DNA from: Tamlana flava
Lineage (GTDB): Bacteria; Bacteroidota; Bacteroidia; Flavobacteriales; Flavobacteriaceae
Assembly (NCBI RefSeq): GCF_041287255.1
Contig: NZ_JBGGTX010000003.1
Location: 186,001-250,000 of the forward strand
Reading direction: 5' to 3'
Length of the DNA stretch: 64,000 bases
Positions 54,263 through 61,713 of the stretch are shown one piece after another. The notes under the pieces were generated by a model. That model ran no database searches, had not been told where the DNA came from, and saw nothing but the letters and a program-made list of their open reading frames with translations. Made by a program: the position numbers and the translations under genes. Within the stretch, counting starts at the first letter, position 1; each line of letters opens with the position of its first letter.

Positions 54263-54892
54263 ATGGAAAAACTATTACTGCAACAAAAGTTTAGCGGTGC
54301 CTTTGATGAAGACCTTATAAAAGAAATTGAAAAAATTGGCATTGTACGCACTTATCAGAAGGACGATATCATAATTGACATCAACCAAACCCTAAAATAC
54401 ATCCCGCTTTTACTAACTGGGAACATAAAAATACTTCGTGAAGATGCCGATGGAAACGAATTGCTGATATATTTTCTTGAAGCCGGAGAAACTTGCACTA
54501 TGTCGCTTACTTGTTGCCTAGGAACATCAAAAAGTAAAATCAGGGCTGTTGCCGAAATGGATTCAGAACTTGTTATGATTCCTGTTGAGTACATGCAAAA
54601 ATGGTTTCAGACCAATGCCAGTTGGCGCAATTTTATTCTTGAAAGCTACCAAATCCGTTTTGATGAAATGCTTGAGGCTATTGATAATTTGGCCTTTATG
54701 AAAATGGATGAACGGCTGTATAAGTACCTTTTGAACAAAACGGAACTGCACGAATCAAAAACCATTAATGTAAAGCATCAAGATATTGCGGAAGACCTTC
54801 ATACCTCACGAGTTGTAATTTCTAGACTTTTGAAACAGTTGGAGAACGAAAACAAAATAAAACTTAGCCGTAATAAAATTGATGTATTATAG
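54263..54892 (+). CDS. Crp/Fnr family transcriptional regulator with clustered cysteines
   Basis: A 209-residue regulator. An N-terminal cyclic-nucleotide-binding-like beta roll (about 20-115) includes LLTGNIKILREDADGNELLIYFLEAGE. The helix-turn-helix (about 160-205) reads KHQDIAEDLHTSRVVISRLLKQLE. Right after the AGE turn, three cysteines (about Cys78, Cys84, Cys85 in ETCTMSLTCCLG) sit where a ligand or redox sensor could act. No Fnr-type N-terminal Cys cluster. It lies upstream of the sulfur genes and probably controls them via GTAA-N6-TTAC sites. Confidence 0.88.
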   Translation: MEKLLLQQKFSGAFDEDLIKEIEKIGIVRTYQKDDIIIDINQTLKYIPLLLTGNIKILREDADGNELLIYFLEAGETCTMSLTCCLGTSKSKIRAVAEMDSELVMIPVEYMQKWFQTNASWRNFILESYQIRFDEMLEAIDNLAFMKMDERLYKYLLNKTELHESKTINVKHQDIAEDLHTSRVVISRLLKQLENENKIKLSRNKIDVL

Positions 54893-54991
54893 CGCCATAA
54901 CTTTTTGGGCGCTACCACAAGGGTCGGGCTTTACGTTGCAAGTCCTCGCTCGTTCCTCGCTATAGGCTTTCCAATGCAATCCTTAGCGCAG
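54890..54991. repeat. Flavobacterial REP-like intergenic element
   Basis: TAGCGCC and GGCGCTA make a 7-base hairpin overlapping the regulator stop codon. From GGGCGCTACC the element runs through ACAAGGGTCGGGCTTT and CCAATGCAATCC to TTAGCGCAG, so GCGCTA/TAGCGC bracket it. I know this word order (GCGTTACC...GGGTCGGGC...TGCAATCC...TAACGC) as a dispersed repeat of Bacteroidetes. The first hairpin could also end the regulator transcript. Confidence 0.65.
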
Positions 54992-55020
54992 AAATACATC
55001 ACTTTATTTGGAGCTTTTAC

Positions 55021-55034
55021 GTAACAATTGTTAC
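55021..55034. promoter_or_regulatory. Palindromic operator upstream of the YeeE/TauE operon
   Basis: GTAACAATTGTTAC is a perfect 14-base palindrome, 47 bases ahead of ATG 55082. It shares GTAA-N6-TTAC with the site at 56855-56868 before the second sulfur unit. Likely target of the adjacent Crp/Fnr regulator. Confidence 0.65.
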
Positions 55035-55081
55035 ATAACGCAAAAACTAACCATATAATTTTACACTAACCAATTAATCTC

Positions 55082-55639
55082 ATGGAATATATTTTAAACC
55101 CTTGGCCTTGGTACGTTTCGGGCCCTTTAATCGCCATCGTCATGGCCATACTACTTTATTTCGGAAAAACTTTTGGCATGTCCTCTAATTTAAAAACGCT
55201 ATGTGCCATTGGGGGTGCAGGGAAATTTTCTGAATTCTTCAAATTCGATTGGAAAGAACAGGTATGGAATTTAATCGTAGTGTTAGGCGCCATTATTGGC
55301 GGATTTATTGGAACTCATTATTTGTCAAACGATAGCGGCACTGACTTAAACCCCGTAACTATTTCTGAACTCAAACAAATGGGCTTTCAAAACTCAGGAG
55401 AAACATTGGTTCCCGATGAATTATATGGCGTAGATGCCATTAGCAGCCCTATGGGATTAACTTTATTAATTGTTGGCGGACTGTTAGTTGGCTTCGGCAC
55501 ACGCTACGCTGGTGGTTGCACATCTGGGCATGCTATTGCAGGATTAAGTAGCCTACAAAAGCCTTCATTAATAGCTGTAATAGGCTTTTTTGTTGGTGGA
55601 TTGATTATGGCCAATTTTATTTTACCCCTAATATTTTAA
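55082..55639 (+). CDS. YeeE/YedE family sulfur transporter half, first subunit
   Basis: A 185-residue inner-membrane protein with about four to five helices. RYAGGCTSGHAIAGLSSLQKPS near residue 140 is the sulfur-transport signature (GCTSGH) of the YeeE/YedE (TsuA-like) family. Family members import thiosulfate or related sulfur species through conserved cysteines. Full-length TsuA is about 330-350 residues; here it is split over two adjacent genes, as usual in Bacteroidetes. Two bases separate it from the second half. Confidence 0.9.
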   Translation: MEYILNPWPWYVSGPLIAIVMAILLYFGKTFGMSSNLKTLCAIGGAGKFSEFFKFDWKEQVWNLIVVLGAIIGGFIGTHYLSNDSGTDLNPVTISELKQMGFQNSGETLVPDELYGVDAISSPMGLTLLIVGGLLVGFGTRYAGGCTSGHAIAGLSSLQKPSLIAVIGFFVGGLIMANFILPLIF

Positions 55640-55641
55640 TT

Positions 55642-56055
55642 ATGAAGTTTATTAAGTTTTTACTCGTTGGCATATTTTTCGGTATTGTTTTGGTTAAATC
55701 TGAGGCTGTATCATGGTACCGTATTTACGAAATGTTTCGTTTTCAATCTTTCCATATGTATGGCATCATCGGAACTGCCATAGCATCAGGTATTTTATTC
55801 CTTCAAATTTCAAAAAAAGTAAATATCAAAAGTATACAAGGTGTTCACATTTTTGTTCCAAAAAAGGAAGATGGATTCGCTAGATACATTATAGGAGGGG
55901 CTATTTTTGGTTTAGGCTGGGCACTTGTTGGCTCATGCCCAGGCCCTATGTACATCTTGTTGGGCACTGGTGTTTATAGCATGATAATCGTAATTGCGGC
56001 AGCTGTAGTTGGTACTTTCATTTATGGTGTTTTAAAAAACAAACTCCCCCACTAA
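55642..56055 (+). CDS. YeeE/YedE-like (DUF6691) sulfur transporter half, second subunit
   Basis: A 137-residue membrane protein with four helices. FGLGWALVGSCPGPMYILLG carries the partner cysteine motif GSCPGP. Together with the preceding gene it would form one complete YeeE-like channel. Its stop is directly followed by the TauE ATG. Confidence 0.9.
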   Translation: MKFIKFLLVGIFFGIVLVKSEAVSWYRIYEMFRFQSFHMYGIIGTAIASGILFLQISKKVNIKSIQGVHIFVPKKEDGFARYIIGGAIFGLGWALVGSCPGPMYILLGTGVYSMIIVIAAAVVGTFIYGVLKNKLPH

Positions 56056-56847
56056 ATGGATTTAGCCCACCTTACCGGTTATATAGCAGCTCTAATTATA
56101 GGTTTAGTTTTAGGCCTTGTAGGTGGTGGTGGCTCCATATTAACGGTACCAGTAATGGTTTATCTTTTGGGCTACAACCCGGTAATAGCAACTGCATATT
56201 CTTTATTTGTAGTGGGCACTTCCTCTATGGTTGGTACTTTCCAAAAGCACAAAAAACGATTGGTTGATTTTAAAACCGGGCTTGCGTTTTCATTTCCATC
56301 CTTTTTATCAGTCTACCTAACGCGACGTTATTTGGTTCCAGGAATTCCCGATACGTTATTAAAAATTGGAGATTACAATTTAACCAAAGAAGTTGGTATT
56401 ATGGTGTTTTTTGCAATCGTCATGCTTTTCGCTTCATTTTCGATGATTAAGAAAGACAACCCCGAAACCCTCGCTACAGTAAAGCAGCCCTATTATATTA
56501 CATTTGCGCAAGGTCTAGTTATTGGCACCATAACCGGGGTTATTGGCGCAGGTGGAGGATTTTTATATGTCCCAGCTTTAGTGCTCTGGGCAAAACTTCC
56601 AATGAAAAAAGCTGTTGGCACTTCATTGGTTATAGTAACCATAAATTCGCTTATAGGATTTTTAGGGGACGTCCAAACTCTAGATATAGAATGGATTTTT
56701 CTTCTTTCATTCACTTTTGTTGCCGTTTTCGGCATTATTCTAGGAGTCTTTCTCTCAAAGTTCATCAGCGGAAAAAGACTTAAAAAGAGTTTTGGTTTTT
56801 TCATCTTGATCATGGCCGTTTACATTCTTTATAAAGAACTACAGTAG
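56056..56847 (+). CDS. TauE/SafE family sulfite/organosulfonate exporter
   Basis: A 263-residue membrane protein with about eight helices in two repeats. GLVLGLVGGGGSILTVPVMV and GTITGVIGAGGGFLYVPALV are the repeated DUF81 motifs. Members move sulfite, sulfoacetate or similar anions. Abuts the YeeE halves, so it probably removes sulfite made by persulfide oxidation. Confidence 0.92.
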   Translation: MDLAHLTGYIAALIIGLVLGLVGGGGSILTVPVMVYLLGYNPVIATAYSLFVVGTSSMVGTFQKHKKRLVDFKTGLAFSFPSFLSVYLTRRYLVPGIPDTLLKIGDYNLTKEVGIMVFFAIVMLFASFSMIKKDNPETLATVKQPYYITFAQGLVIGTITGVIGAGGGFLYVPALVLWAKLPMKKAVGTSLVIVTINSLIGFLGDVQTLDIEWIFLLSFTFVAVFGIILGVFLSKFISGKRLKKSFGFFILIMAVYILYKELQ

Positions 56848-56854
56848 GCTATTT

Positions 56855-56868
56855 GTAATATTGGTTAC
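56855..56868. promoter_or_regulatory. Second GTAA-N6-TTAC site, before the persulfide dioxygenase unit
   Basis: GTAATATTGGTTAC has the same GTAA/TTAC half-sites and spacing as 55021-55034. It lies 68 bases before ATG 56936. Confidence 0.55.
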
Positions 56869-56935
56869 AAACAAAAATGAAGATTTTCGTATCTTTATTT
56901 AATTGTTTAAAATTTAATGAATTTGAAAAATATAA

Positions 56936-58348
56936 ATGAAAATTGAACAAATTTATACAGGATGTTTAGCTCAGGGAGCCTACTATATAGAATCTGAAGG
57001 TGAAGTTGCTATTATAGACCCCTTACGTGAAACACAGCAATATGTTGATAAGGCCAATAAAGAAAATGCAAAGATTAAGTACATTTTTGAAACGCATTTT
57101 CACGCAGATTTTGTTTCTGGTCATATAGATTTAGCCAAAAAGACAGGGGCAACCATAGTCTATGGGCCTGGCGCTGAAACCACTTACGATATTCATACCG
57201 CAAAAGATAATGAGAAATTTAAGTTAGGAAAAGTCACCATAAAAGTACTGCACACTCCTGGACATACTTTGGAATCCTCAACTTTTTTGTTAATAGATGA
57301 AAACGGAAAAGAACATGCCATCTTTTCAGGTGACACACTTTTTTTAGGCGATGTAGGTAGGCCGGATTTAGCAATTAAGTCAAATCTTACTAAAGAAGAT
57401 TTAGCAGGAATGCTCTATGATTCCTTACGAAACAAAATTATGACTTTGCCAGATGACGTCATTGTCTATCCAGCACATGGAGCAGGTTCTGCTTGTGGTA
57501 AAAACCTAAGCAAGGAAACCGTAGGGATTTTGGGTGAACAGAAAAAAACAAACTACGCCTTAAGGGCCAATATGACCCGAGACGAGTTTATAAAAGAAGT
57601 TTTAACCGGCATAGCTCCACCTCCTCAATATTTTGCGAAAAATGCCATGATGAATAAATCTGGTTATGATGCCTTTGAAACCGTTTTAAAGAAAGGCGAC
57701 ACGCCCTTAAACCCAGAAGAATTTGAAGCTTTAGCGAATAATGAAAATGCTTTGGTTCTTGATGTAAGAAAAGAAAAGGATTTTGTTAACGGACATATAC
57801 CAAACTCTATCTTCATAGGCTTAAACGGTTCTTTTGCTCCATGGGTTGGCGCATTAATTACTGACATAAAACAGCCCATTTTATTAATTACCCCAGAGGG
57901 CAAGGAAAAAGAAACCGTAACAAGGCTATCGCGAGTTGGCTACGATAATACCCTTGGATACTTAAAAGGTGGTCTAGATGCATGGAAAGCTGCTGGAAAG
58001 GATATTGAAACCATATCCTCCATTTCCGCGGATAAATTTTCTGAAAAATTTAAAAATAAAGATGTCAATGTATTGGATGTAAGAAAGGATGGTGAATATA
58101 AATCTGAGCATTTGGTGGGTGATCACGTTCAGCATTTCGCCTTGGACTACATTAATGACAACATGAATACCATCGATAAAAACAAAACCTATTACTTACA
58201 TTGCGCTGGAGGGTACCGTTCGGTAATCGCTGCTTCAATTTTAAAAGCTAGGGGTTTTAATAATTTAGTTGATATTGCAGGTGGTTTTGGTGCCTTAAAA
58301 AATACTGATTTACCAACTACAGATTATGTTTGCCCGTCGACATTATAA
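56936..58348 (+). CDS. Persulfide dioxygenase-rhodanese fusion (CstB/ETHE1-like)
   Basis: A 470-residue protein. The metallo-beta-lactamase domain (1-250) has ETHFHADFVSGH, the metal motif of the ETHE1 type with Phe in place of the second-shell His, then HTPGHT, SGDTLFLGDVGRPD and YPAHGAGSACGK. Two rhodanese domains follow. The first (about 265-355) lacks the Cys (ITPEGKEK at the loop); the second (about 370-465) keeps it in YLHCAGGYRS. The enzyme would oxidise glutathione- or bacillithiol-type persulfide to sulfite, the active rhodanese passing on the sulfane sulfur. Cytoplasmic. Confidence 0.92.
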   Translation: MKIEQIYTGCLAQGAYYIESEGEVAIIDPLRETQQYVDKANKENAKIKYIFETHFHADFVSGHIDLAKKTGATIVYGPGAETTYDIHTAKDNEKFKLGKVTIKVLHTPGHTLESSTFLLIDENGKEHAIFSGDTLFLGDVGRPDLAIKSNLTKEDLAGMLYDSLRNKIMTLPDDVIVYPAHGAGSACGKNLSKETVGILGEQKKTNYALRANMTRDEFIKEVLTGIAPPPQYFAKNAMMNKSGYDAFETVLKKGDTPLNPEEFEALANNENALVLDVRKEKDFVNGHIPNSIFIGLNGSFAPWVGALITDIKQPILLITPEGKEKETVTRLSRVGYDNTLGYLKGGLDAWKAAGKDIETISSISADKFSEKFKNKDVNVLDVRKDGEYKSEHLVGDHVQHFALDYINDNMNTIDKNKTYYLHCAGGYRSVIAASILKARGFNNLVDIAGGFGALKNTDLPTTDYVCPSTL

Positions 58349-58369
58349 ACCATTTAAAACCATTTTGAT

Positions 58370-58570
58370 ATGAAAAAAAATATGGGAACCGCAGACAAGT
58401 CCATTAGAATATTGGTGGCTATTGTCATAGCATTGCTTTACTATTTTGATGCAATATCAGGCACGTTGGCCTACATTTTAATGGCATTAGCTATTATTTT
58501 CCTAATTACCAGTTTTATCAATTTTTGCCCATTGTATAAGGTATTCGGCATCAAAACATCTAAAAAGTAA
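58370..58570 (+). CDS. DUF2892 family small membrane protein
   Basis: A 66-residue protein with the DUF2892 signature: MKKNMGTADKSIRILVAIVI, two hydrophobic helices, and FINFCPLYKVFGIKT with a Cys. This domain is often found fused to rhodaneses (YgaP) and next to sulfur genes. Co-transcribed with the upstream dioxygenase; the HMA gene ATG follows its stop directly. Confidence 0.9.
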   Translation: MKKNMGTADKSIRILVAIVIALLYYFDAISGTLAYILMALAIIFLITSFINFCPLYKVFGIKTSKK

Positions 58571-58840
58571 ATGACTACAACTTTAGAAGTTCAGAATTTA
58601 AAGTGCGGAGGTTGTGCCAATAGTATAAAAGAGAAGCTTTCCCTTTTACCAAATGTAAAAGACATTTCTGTTGATGTTGAGCATAGCTTGGTTTCTTTTT
58701 CCTTAGACGAAGAATCAACGGTTGCTACAGTAAAAACATTATTAAGTAAAATTGGCTACCCAGTTACGGGGAATGAAAACCCATTGGCTACAAAAGCAAA
58801 ATCTTTTGTGAGCTGCGCTGTTGGAAGAATGAAAAGTTAG
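58571..58840 (+). CDS. Heavy-metal-associated (HMA) domain protein
   Basis: An 89-residue ferredoxin-like copper-chaperone-type domain. LEVQNLKCGGCANSIKEKL carries CxxC (CGGC) near residues 12-15; a further Cys is near the end (SFVSCAVG). It probably binds Cu+ or another soft metal, or carries sulfur; here it ends the sulfur operon. Its stop meets the stop of clpS from the opposite strand. Confidence 0.88.
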   Translation: MTTTLEVQNLKCGGCANSIKEKLSLLPNVKDISVDVEHSLVSFSLDEESTVATVKTLLSKIGYPVTGNENPLATKAKSFVSCAVGRMKS

Positions 58841-59112
58841 ACGATTTCGGCACTCAAACCAGCTTGAAGCAATTTCGAACAGCGTGGTTTTAAGTCGTCA
58901 TATGCCCCCGTTTTCACGGTGCACTTACCTTTATAATGCACAATAAGTGAACATTGTTCTGCCTGTTCTGATGTATGTTCGCAGGCATAAATGAGTGTTT
59001 CAATAACATGGTCAAAAGTGTTAACATCGTCATTGTACAACACAATTTCGTTCTGTGTTATCATCTCTTCGTCTAGCAGTAATTCCTCTGATGTTTTTTC
59101 TTTGGAACTCAT
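58837..59112 (-). CDS. clpS: ATP-dependent Clp protease adaptor ClpS
   Basis: A 91-residue adaptor that feeds N-end-rule substrates to ClpAP/ClpCP. NEIVLYNDDVNTFDHVIETL is the ClpS hallmark, followed by CSLIVHYKGKCTVKTG. ATG 59112 is preferred; the longer frame from 59172 overlaps the prmA tail. It follows prmA by 32 bases on the same strand. Confidence 0.93.
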   Translation of the reverse strand: MSSKEKTSEELLLDEEMITQNEIVLYNDDVNTFDHVIETLIYACEHTSEQAEQCSLIVHYKGKCTVKTGAYDDLKPRCSKLLQAGLSAEIV

Positions 59113-59144
59113 AATACAATCTATTTTTTGGGGATTTAACTCTA

Positions 59145-59981
59145 CTAATTTAAAAATTTTAGCGAAACCCAATTGTTTCTTTCCAGTTTTTCCTCAAATT
59201 TTAACATATGTTTCTCACATTCAGCCTTTATAACAGGCACATCATCATCATAAAATCCACTTAAAAACAAAATTCCTTTTTGGTTTAAACAAGACACGTA
59301 AACGGCCATATCTTGCAATAAAATATTGCGATTGATATTGGCTATTATAACATCGTATTTCTTATTATTTAAAACTGAAGCGTCTCCTTCAATAACTGTA
59401 ATGTACTTACAATCGTTTCGTTCTACATTCTCAATACTATTTAAATAGCACCAATTATCGTAATCTACAGCATCAATCGGGTTGCCCCCCTTCATTTCGG
59501 CAAGAATGGCCAAAACACCCGTACCACAACCCATATCCAATACTGATTTATTTATAAAATCGTTCTTTAAGATATGCTGAATCATCATATGTGTGGTTTC
59601 ATGATGACCTGTGCCAAAACTCATTTTTGGCTCAATAACAATATCGTATTCTGTATCAAACTTTTCATGGAATGGTGCTCGTACGGCACAAACTCCATCA
59701 ACCACAATAGGATTAAAATTCTTTTCCCATTCTTCATTCCAATTGGTTTGCTCAATTTCTTCAAAAGTGAATGAAATCTCAAACTCCTCAGAACTTAAAA
59801 TTTGAATATCCTCTAAAACATGCTCATTCCATTCGTCCTTTTGAATGTAAGCTGCAACACCTTCCTCTGTTTCAACAAAACTTTCAAAACCAGCGTAACC
59901 GAGTTCTGCTATTAAAATCTCGACAGCAGGTTGTAGTGGTTCAACCTTAAAATAATACCCTAAATAAATTGTGTTTGACAT
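59145..59981 (-). CDS. prmA: Ribosomal protein L11 methyltransferase
   Basis: A 278-residue SAM-dependent enzyme that methylates ribosomal protein L11. The N-terminal substrate-recognition domain includes TNWNEEWEKNFNPIVV; EPKMSFGTGHHETTHMMI and VLDMGCGTGVLAILAEMKG form the catalytic core. ATG 59981 (MSNTIYLGYYFKVEPLQPA) is the family-like start, though the frame extends further. Followed by clpS on the same strand. Confidence 0.93.
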   Translation of the reverse strand: MSNTIYLGYYFKVEPLQPAVEILIAELGYAGFESFVETEEGVAAYIQKDEWNEHVLEDIQILSSEEFEISFTFEEIEQTNWNEEWEKNFNPIVVDGVCAVRAPFHEKFDTEYDIVIEPKMSFGTGHHETTHMMIQHILKNDFINKSVLDMGCGTGVLAILAEMKGGNPIDAVDYDNWCYLNSIENVERNDCKYITVIEGDASVLNNKKYDVIIANINRNILLQDMAVYVSCLNQKGILFLSGFYDDDVPVIKAECEKHMLKFEEKLERNNWVSLKFLN

Positions 59982-60018
59982 ACCCTTGTTTAAGGCTGCA
60001 AAGATACTAAGATAAACC

Positions 60019-60265
60019 CTATAACAGATGCTTCTCAATAGCGATTTTAATCATGCCGACACTGTTTTTTGCCCCTAGTTTACAATGATGTTCATTCGGT
60101 GGGTTTCAAAAGTTTTAGGGCTAATAAATAGTTTTTCGGAAATTTCTTGTGTGGTAAGTTCTTCTGAAATGGTGACAAGCACTTCATGCTCTCGGCAAGT
60201 TAAATTGGGCTTCAAATCACTTTCAGCGGTCTTATTTGCGTTTGATTCAATAAACGCGCATGGAT
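60019..60265 (-). pseudogene. LuxR-type HTH remnant
   Basis: The reverse strand encodes LTCREHEVLVTISEELTTQE followed by ISEKLFISPKTFETHRMNII, a LuxR/GerE helix-turn-helix. Near 60085 the frame shifts by one base to KLGAKNSVGMIKIAIEKHLL and TAG. No receiver domain or start codon is found upstream. This is the broken C-terminal end of a two-component response regulator. Confidence 0.75.
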
Positions 60266-60314
60266 GATATCAGGTAAAAACAACTATTGTATTTTATTAT
60301 TATTTTTTAAAAAT

Positions 60315-60353
60315 AAGGCATTCCTTGATTTGTAAAAAACCAGGAAATGCCTT
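60315..60353 (-). terminator. Terminator of tpiA
   Basis: Reverse strand AAGGCATTTCCTGG and CAAGGAATGCCTT pair around a T-rich loop, followed by ATTTTT. A REP-like repeat lies between it and the tpiA stop. Confidence 0.65.
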
Positions 60354-60358
60354 CATTT

Positions 60359-60386
60359 AGACTCCCATCTTCGCGGGAATGACAAA
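60359..60386. repeat. Short REP-like repeat
   Basis: GACTCCCATCTTCGCGGGAATGACA resembles dispersed words such as GATTCCCGC...GCGGGAATGAC found between genes of many bacteria; CCC and GGG form a small hairpin. Single copy in the window, so moderate support. Confidence 0.45.
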
Positions 60387-60396
60387 TATATGTTAC

Positions 60397-61146
60397 TTAA
60401 AAAGCGTTTACAATAGCGAAGAAATCTTCAGCATTTAGTGAAGCTCCTCCTATTAAGCCTCCATCAACATCCGGCTTTGAAAAAATCTCTTCGGCATTTG
60501 ATGGTTTTACACTGCCTCCATAAAGTATTGAAACAGAATCTGCCACGTCATTACCGTATTTATCGGCCAAAGTCCTTCTAATAAATGCGTGCATATCTTG
60601 CGCCTGTTCTGGGCTAGCAGTTTCACCTGTTCCGATGGCCCAAACCGGCTCATAAGCCAAAATAATATTTTGGAACGCCGAAGCCCCCAAATGGAACAAC
60701 CCATTTTTAATTTGGTCGCCTACTACTTTTTCTTGTTTTCCAGCTTTTCTATCTGCCAACTCTTCACCAAAGCAAAAAATAACTTTCATCCCTTTACCTA
60801 AAGCAGCATCAACTTTTTTTGCCAACATTTCATCAGTTTCGTTAAAATATTCACGACGTTCGCTGTGCCCTAAAATCACCGTATTTACACCAATACTTTT
60901 TAACATGCTTGCGCTAATCTCTCCTGTATAGGCACCACTTTCTGCAAAGTGCATATTTTGTGCTATAACTTCTATTTTAGAACCTTTTAAGCTATTGTAT
61001 GCTTGCCACAAGTTAGTTGCAGTAGGCGCAATCATAACCTCAGCATCTGAAGTTTTCTGTTGTGATTTCAAATTAGCGATTAACATTTCAGTTTGTGCCA
61101 AATCGTTGTTCATTTTCCAGTTTCCGGCTACTATTTGTTTTCTCAT
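60397..61146 (-). CDS. tpiA: Triosephosphate isomerase
   Basis: A 249-residue glycolytic enzyme interconverting DHAP and GAP. AGNWKMN with the catalytic Lys (about 13), ILGHSERREYF with the electrophilic His (about 97), and AYEPVWAIGTG with the catalytic Glu (about 169) are intact; LYGGSVKPSNAEE and LIGGASL form the phosphate grip. Length normal. Third of a reverse-strand run with the TlpA-like and permease genes. Confidence 0.96.
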   Translation of the reverse strand: MRKQIVAGNWKMNNDLAQTEMLIANLKSQQKTSDAEVMIAPTATNLWQAYNSLKGSKIEVIAQNMHFAESGAYTGEISASMLKSIGVNTVILGHSERREYFNETDEMLAKKVDAALGKGMKVIFCFGEELADRKAGKQEKVVGDQIKNGLFHLGASAFQNIILAYEPVWAIGTGETASPEQAQDMHAFIRRTLADKYGNDVADSVSILYGGSVKPSNAEEIFSKPDVDGGLIGGASLNAEDFFAIVNAF

Positions 61147-61196
61147 TGCTATCTTAACCTTTTCAAAGAAAAGGGATTTTTATTTTAGTTAATTAA

Positions 61197-61682
61197 TTAT
61201 TGTAAAGTTTGTTTTATTCTCTTATCATCGGCTTCTACAGCCTTGAATAATTTAATTTTTCCTTTGGTATCTACCACCATATAACGAGGTATCCAATCTA
61301 TTTGAACAAAATCTGCAAAAGTACCTTTCTTGCCTTTGTCCATGTAATAATGTTCCCCTTGAACATCATGCTTTTTTATGCCTCGTTTCCAGGCCTCCTG
61401 CCCTCTATCTAAAGACAAAAATACAAAAACCACATCGTCATGAACCTTTTGCAAAGCCTTTACTTTTGGCATTCCTCTTAAACAATCACCGCACCATGAT
61501 GCCCAAATATCAATAAAAACGGTTTTTCCTTTATGAGCTTCCAAAATTGTTTTTAATGCTATTAGATTTCCATCAAGGGCTATAAAAGTATCCTCCAGAG
61601 CATCTTTGGGAAATTCTTTGGGCACTTGTGTGTTGCAATTTAAAAATGCCAACATTAACGTAAATACCACAATTCTTTTCAA
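61197..61682 (-). CDS. TlpA-like thioredoxin-fold lipoprotein, TTG start
   Basis: A 161-residue periplasmic thioredoxin-like protein. The N-terminus KRIVVFTLMLAFLNC ends in a lipobox, so it is membrane anchored. WASWCGDCLRG holds the active CxxC (Cys64, Cys67). It probably reduces disulfides, e.g. in cytochrome c maturation or for BT_3928-type partners. The start codon is TTG at 61682; no in-frame ATG exists upstream within the 31-base gap after the permease stop. Followed by tpiA after 50 bases. Confidence 0.85.
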   Translation of the reverse strand: MKRIVVFTLMLAFLNCNTQVPKEFPKDALEDTFIALDGNLIALKTILEAHKGKTVFIDIWASWCGDCLRGMPKVKALQKVHDDVVFVFLSLDRGQEAWKRGIKKHDVQGEHYYMDKGKKGTFADFVQIDWIPRYMVVDTKGKIKLFKAVEADDKRIKQTLQ

Positions 61683-61713
61683 TTCAATTTTTTTTAACTT
61701 GTTAAACCGTCAT

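Noticed and set aside
59113..59172. N-terminal extension of ClpS
   Set aside because: It overlaps the prmA end and adds residues not seen in ClpS.
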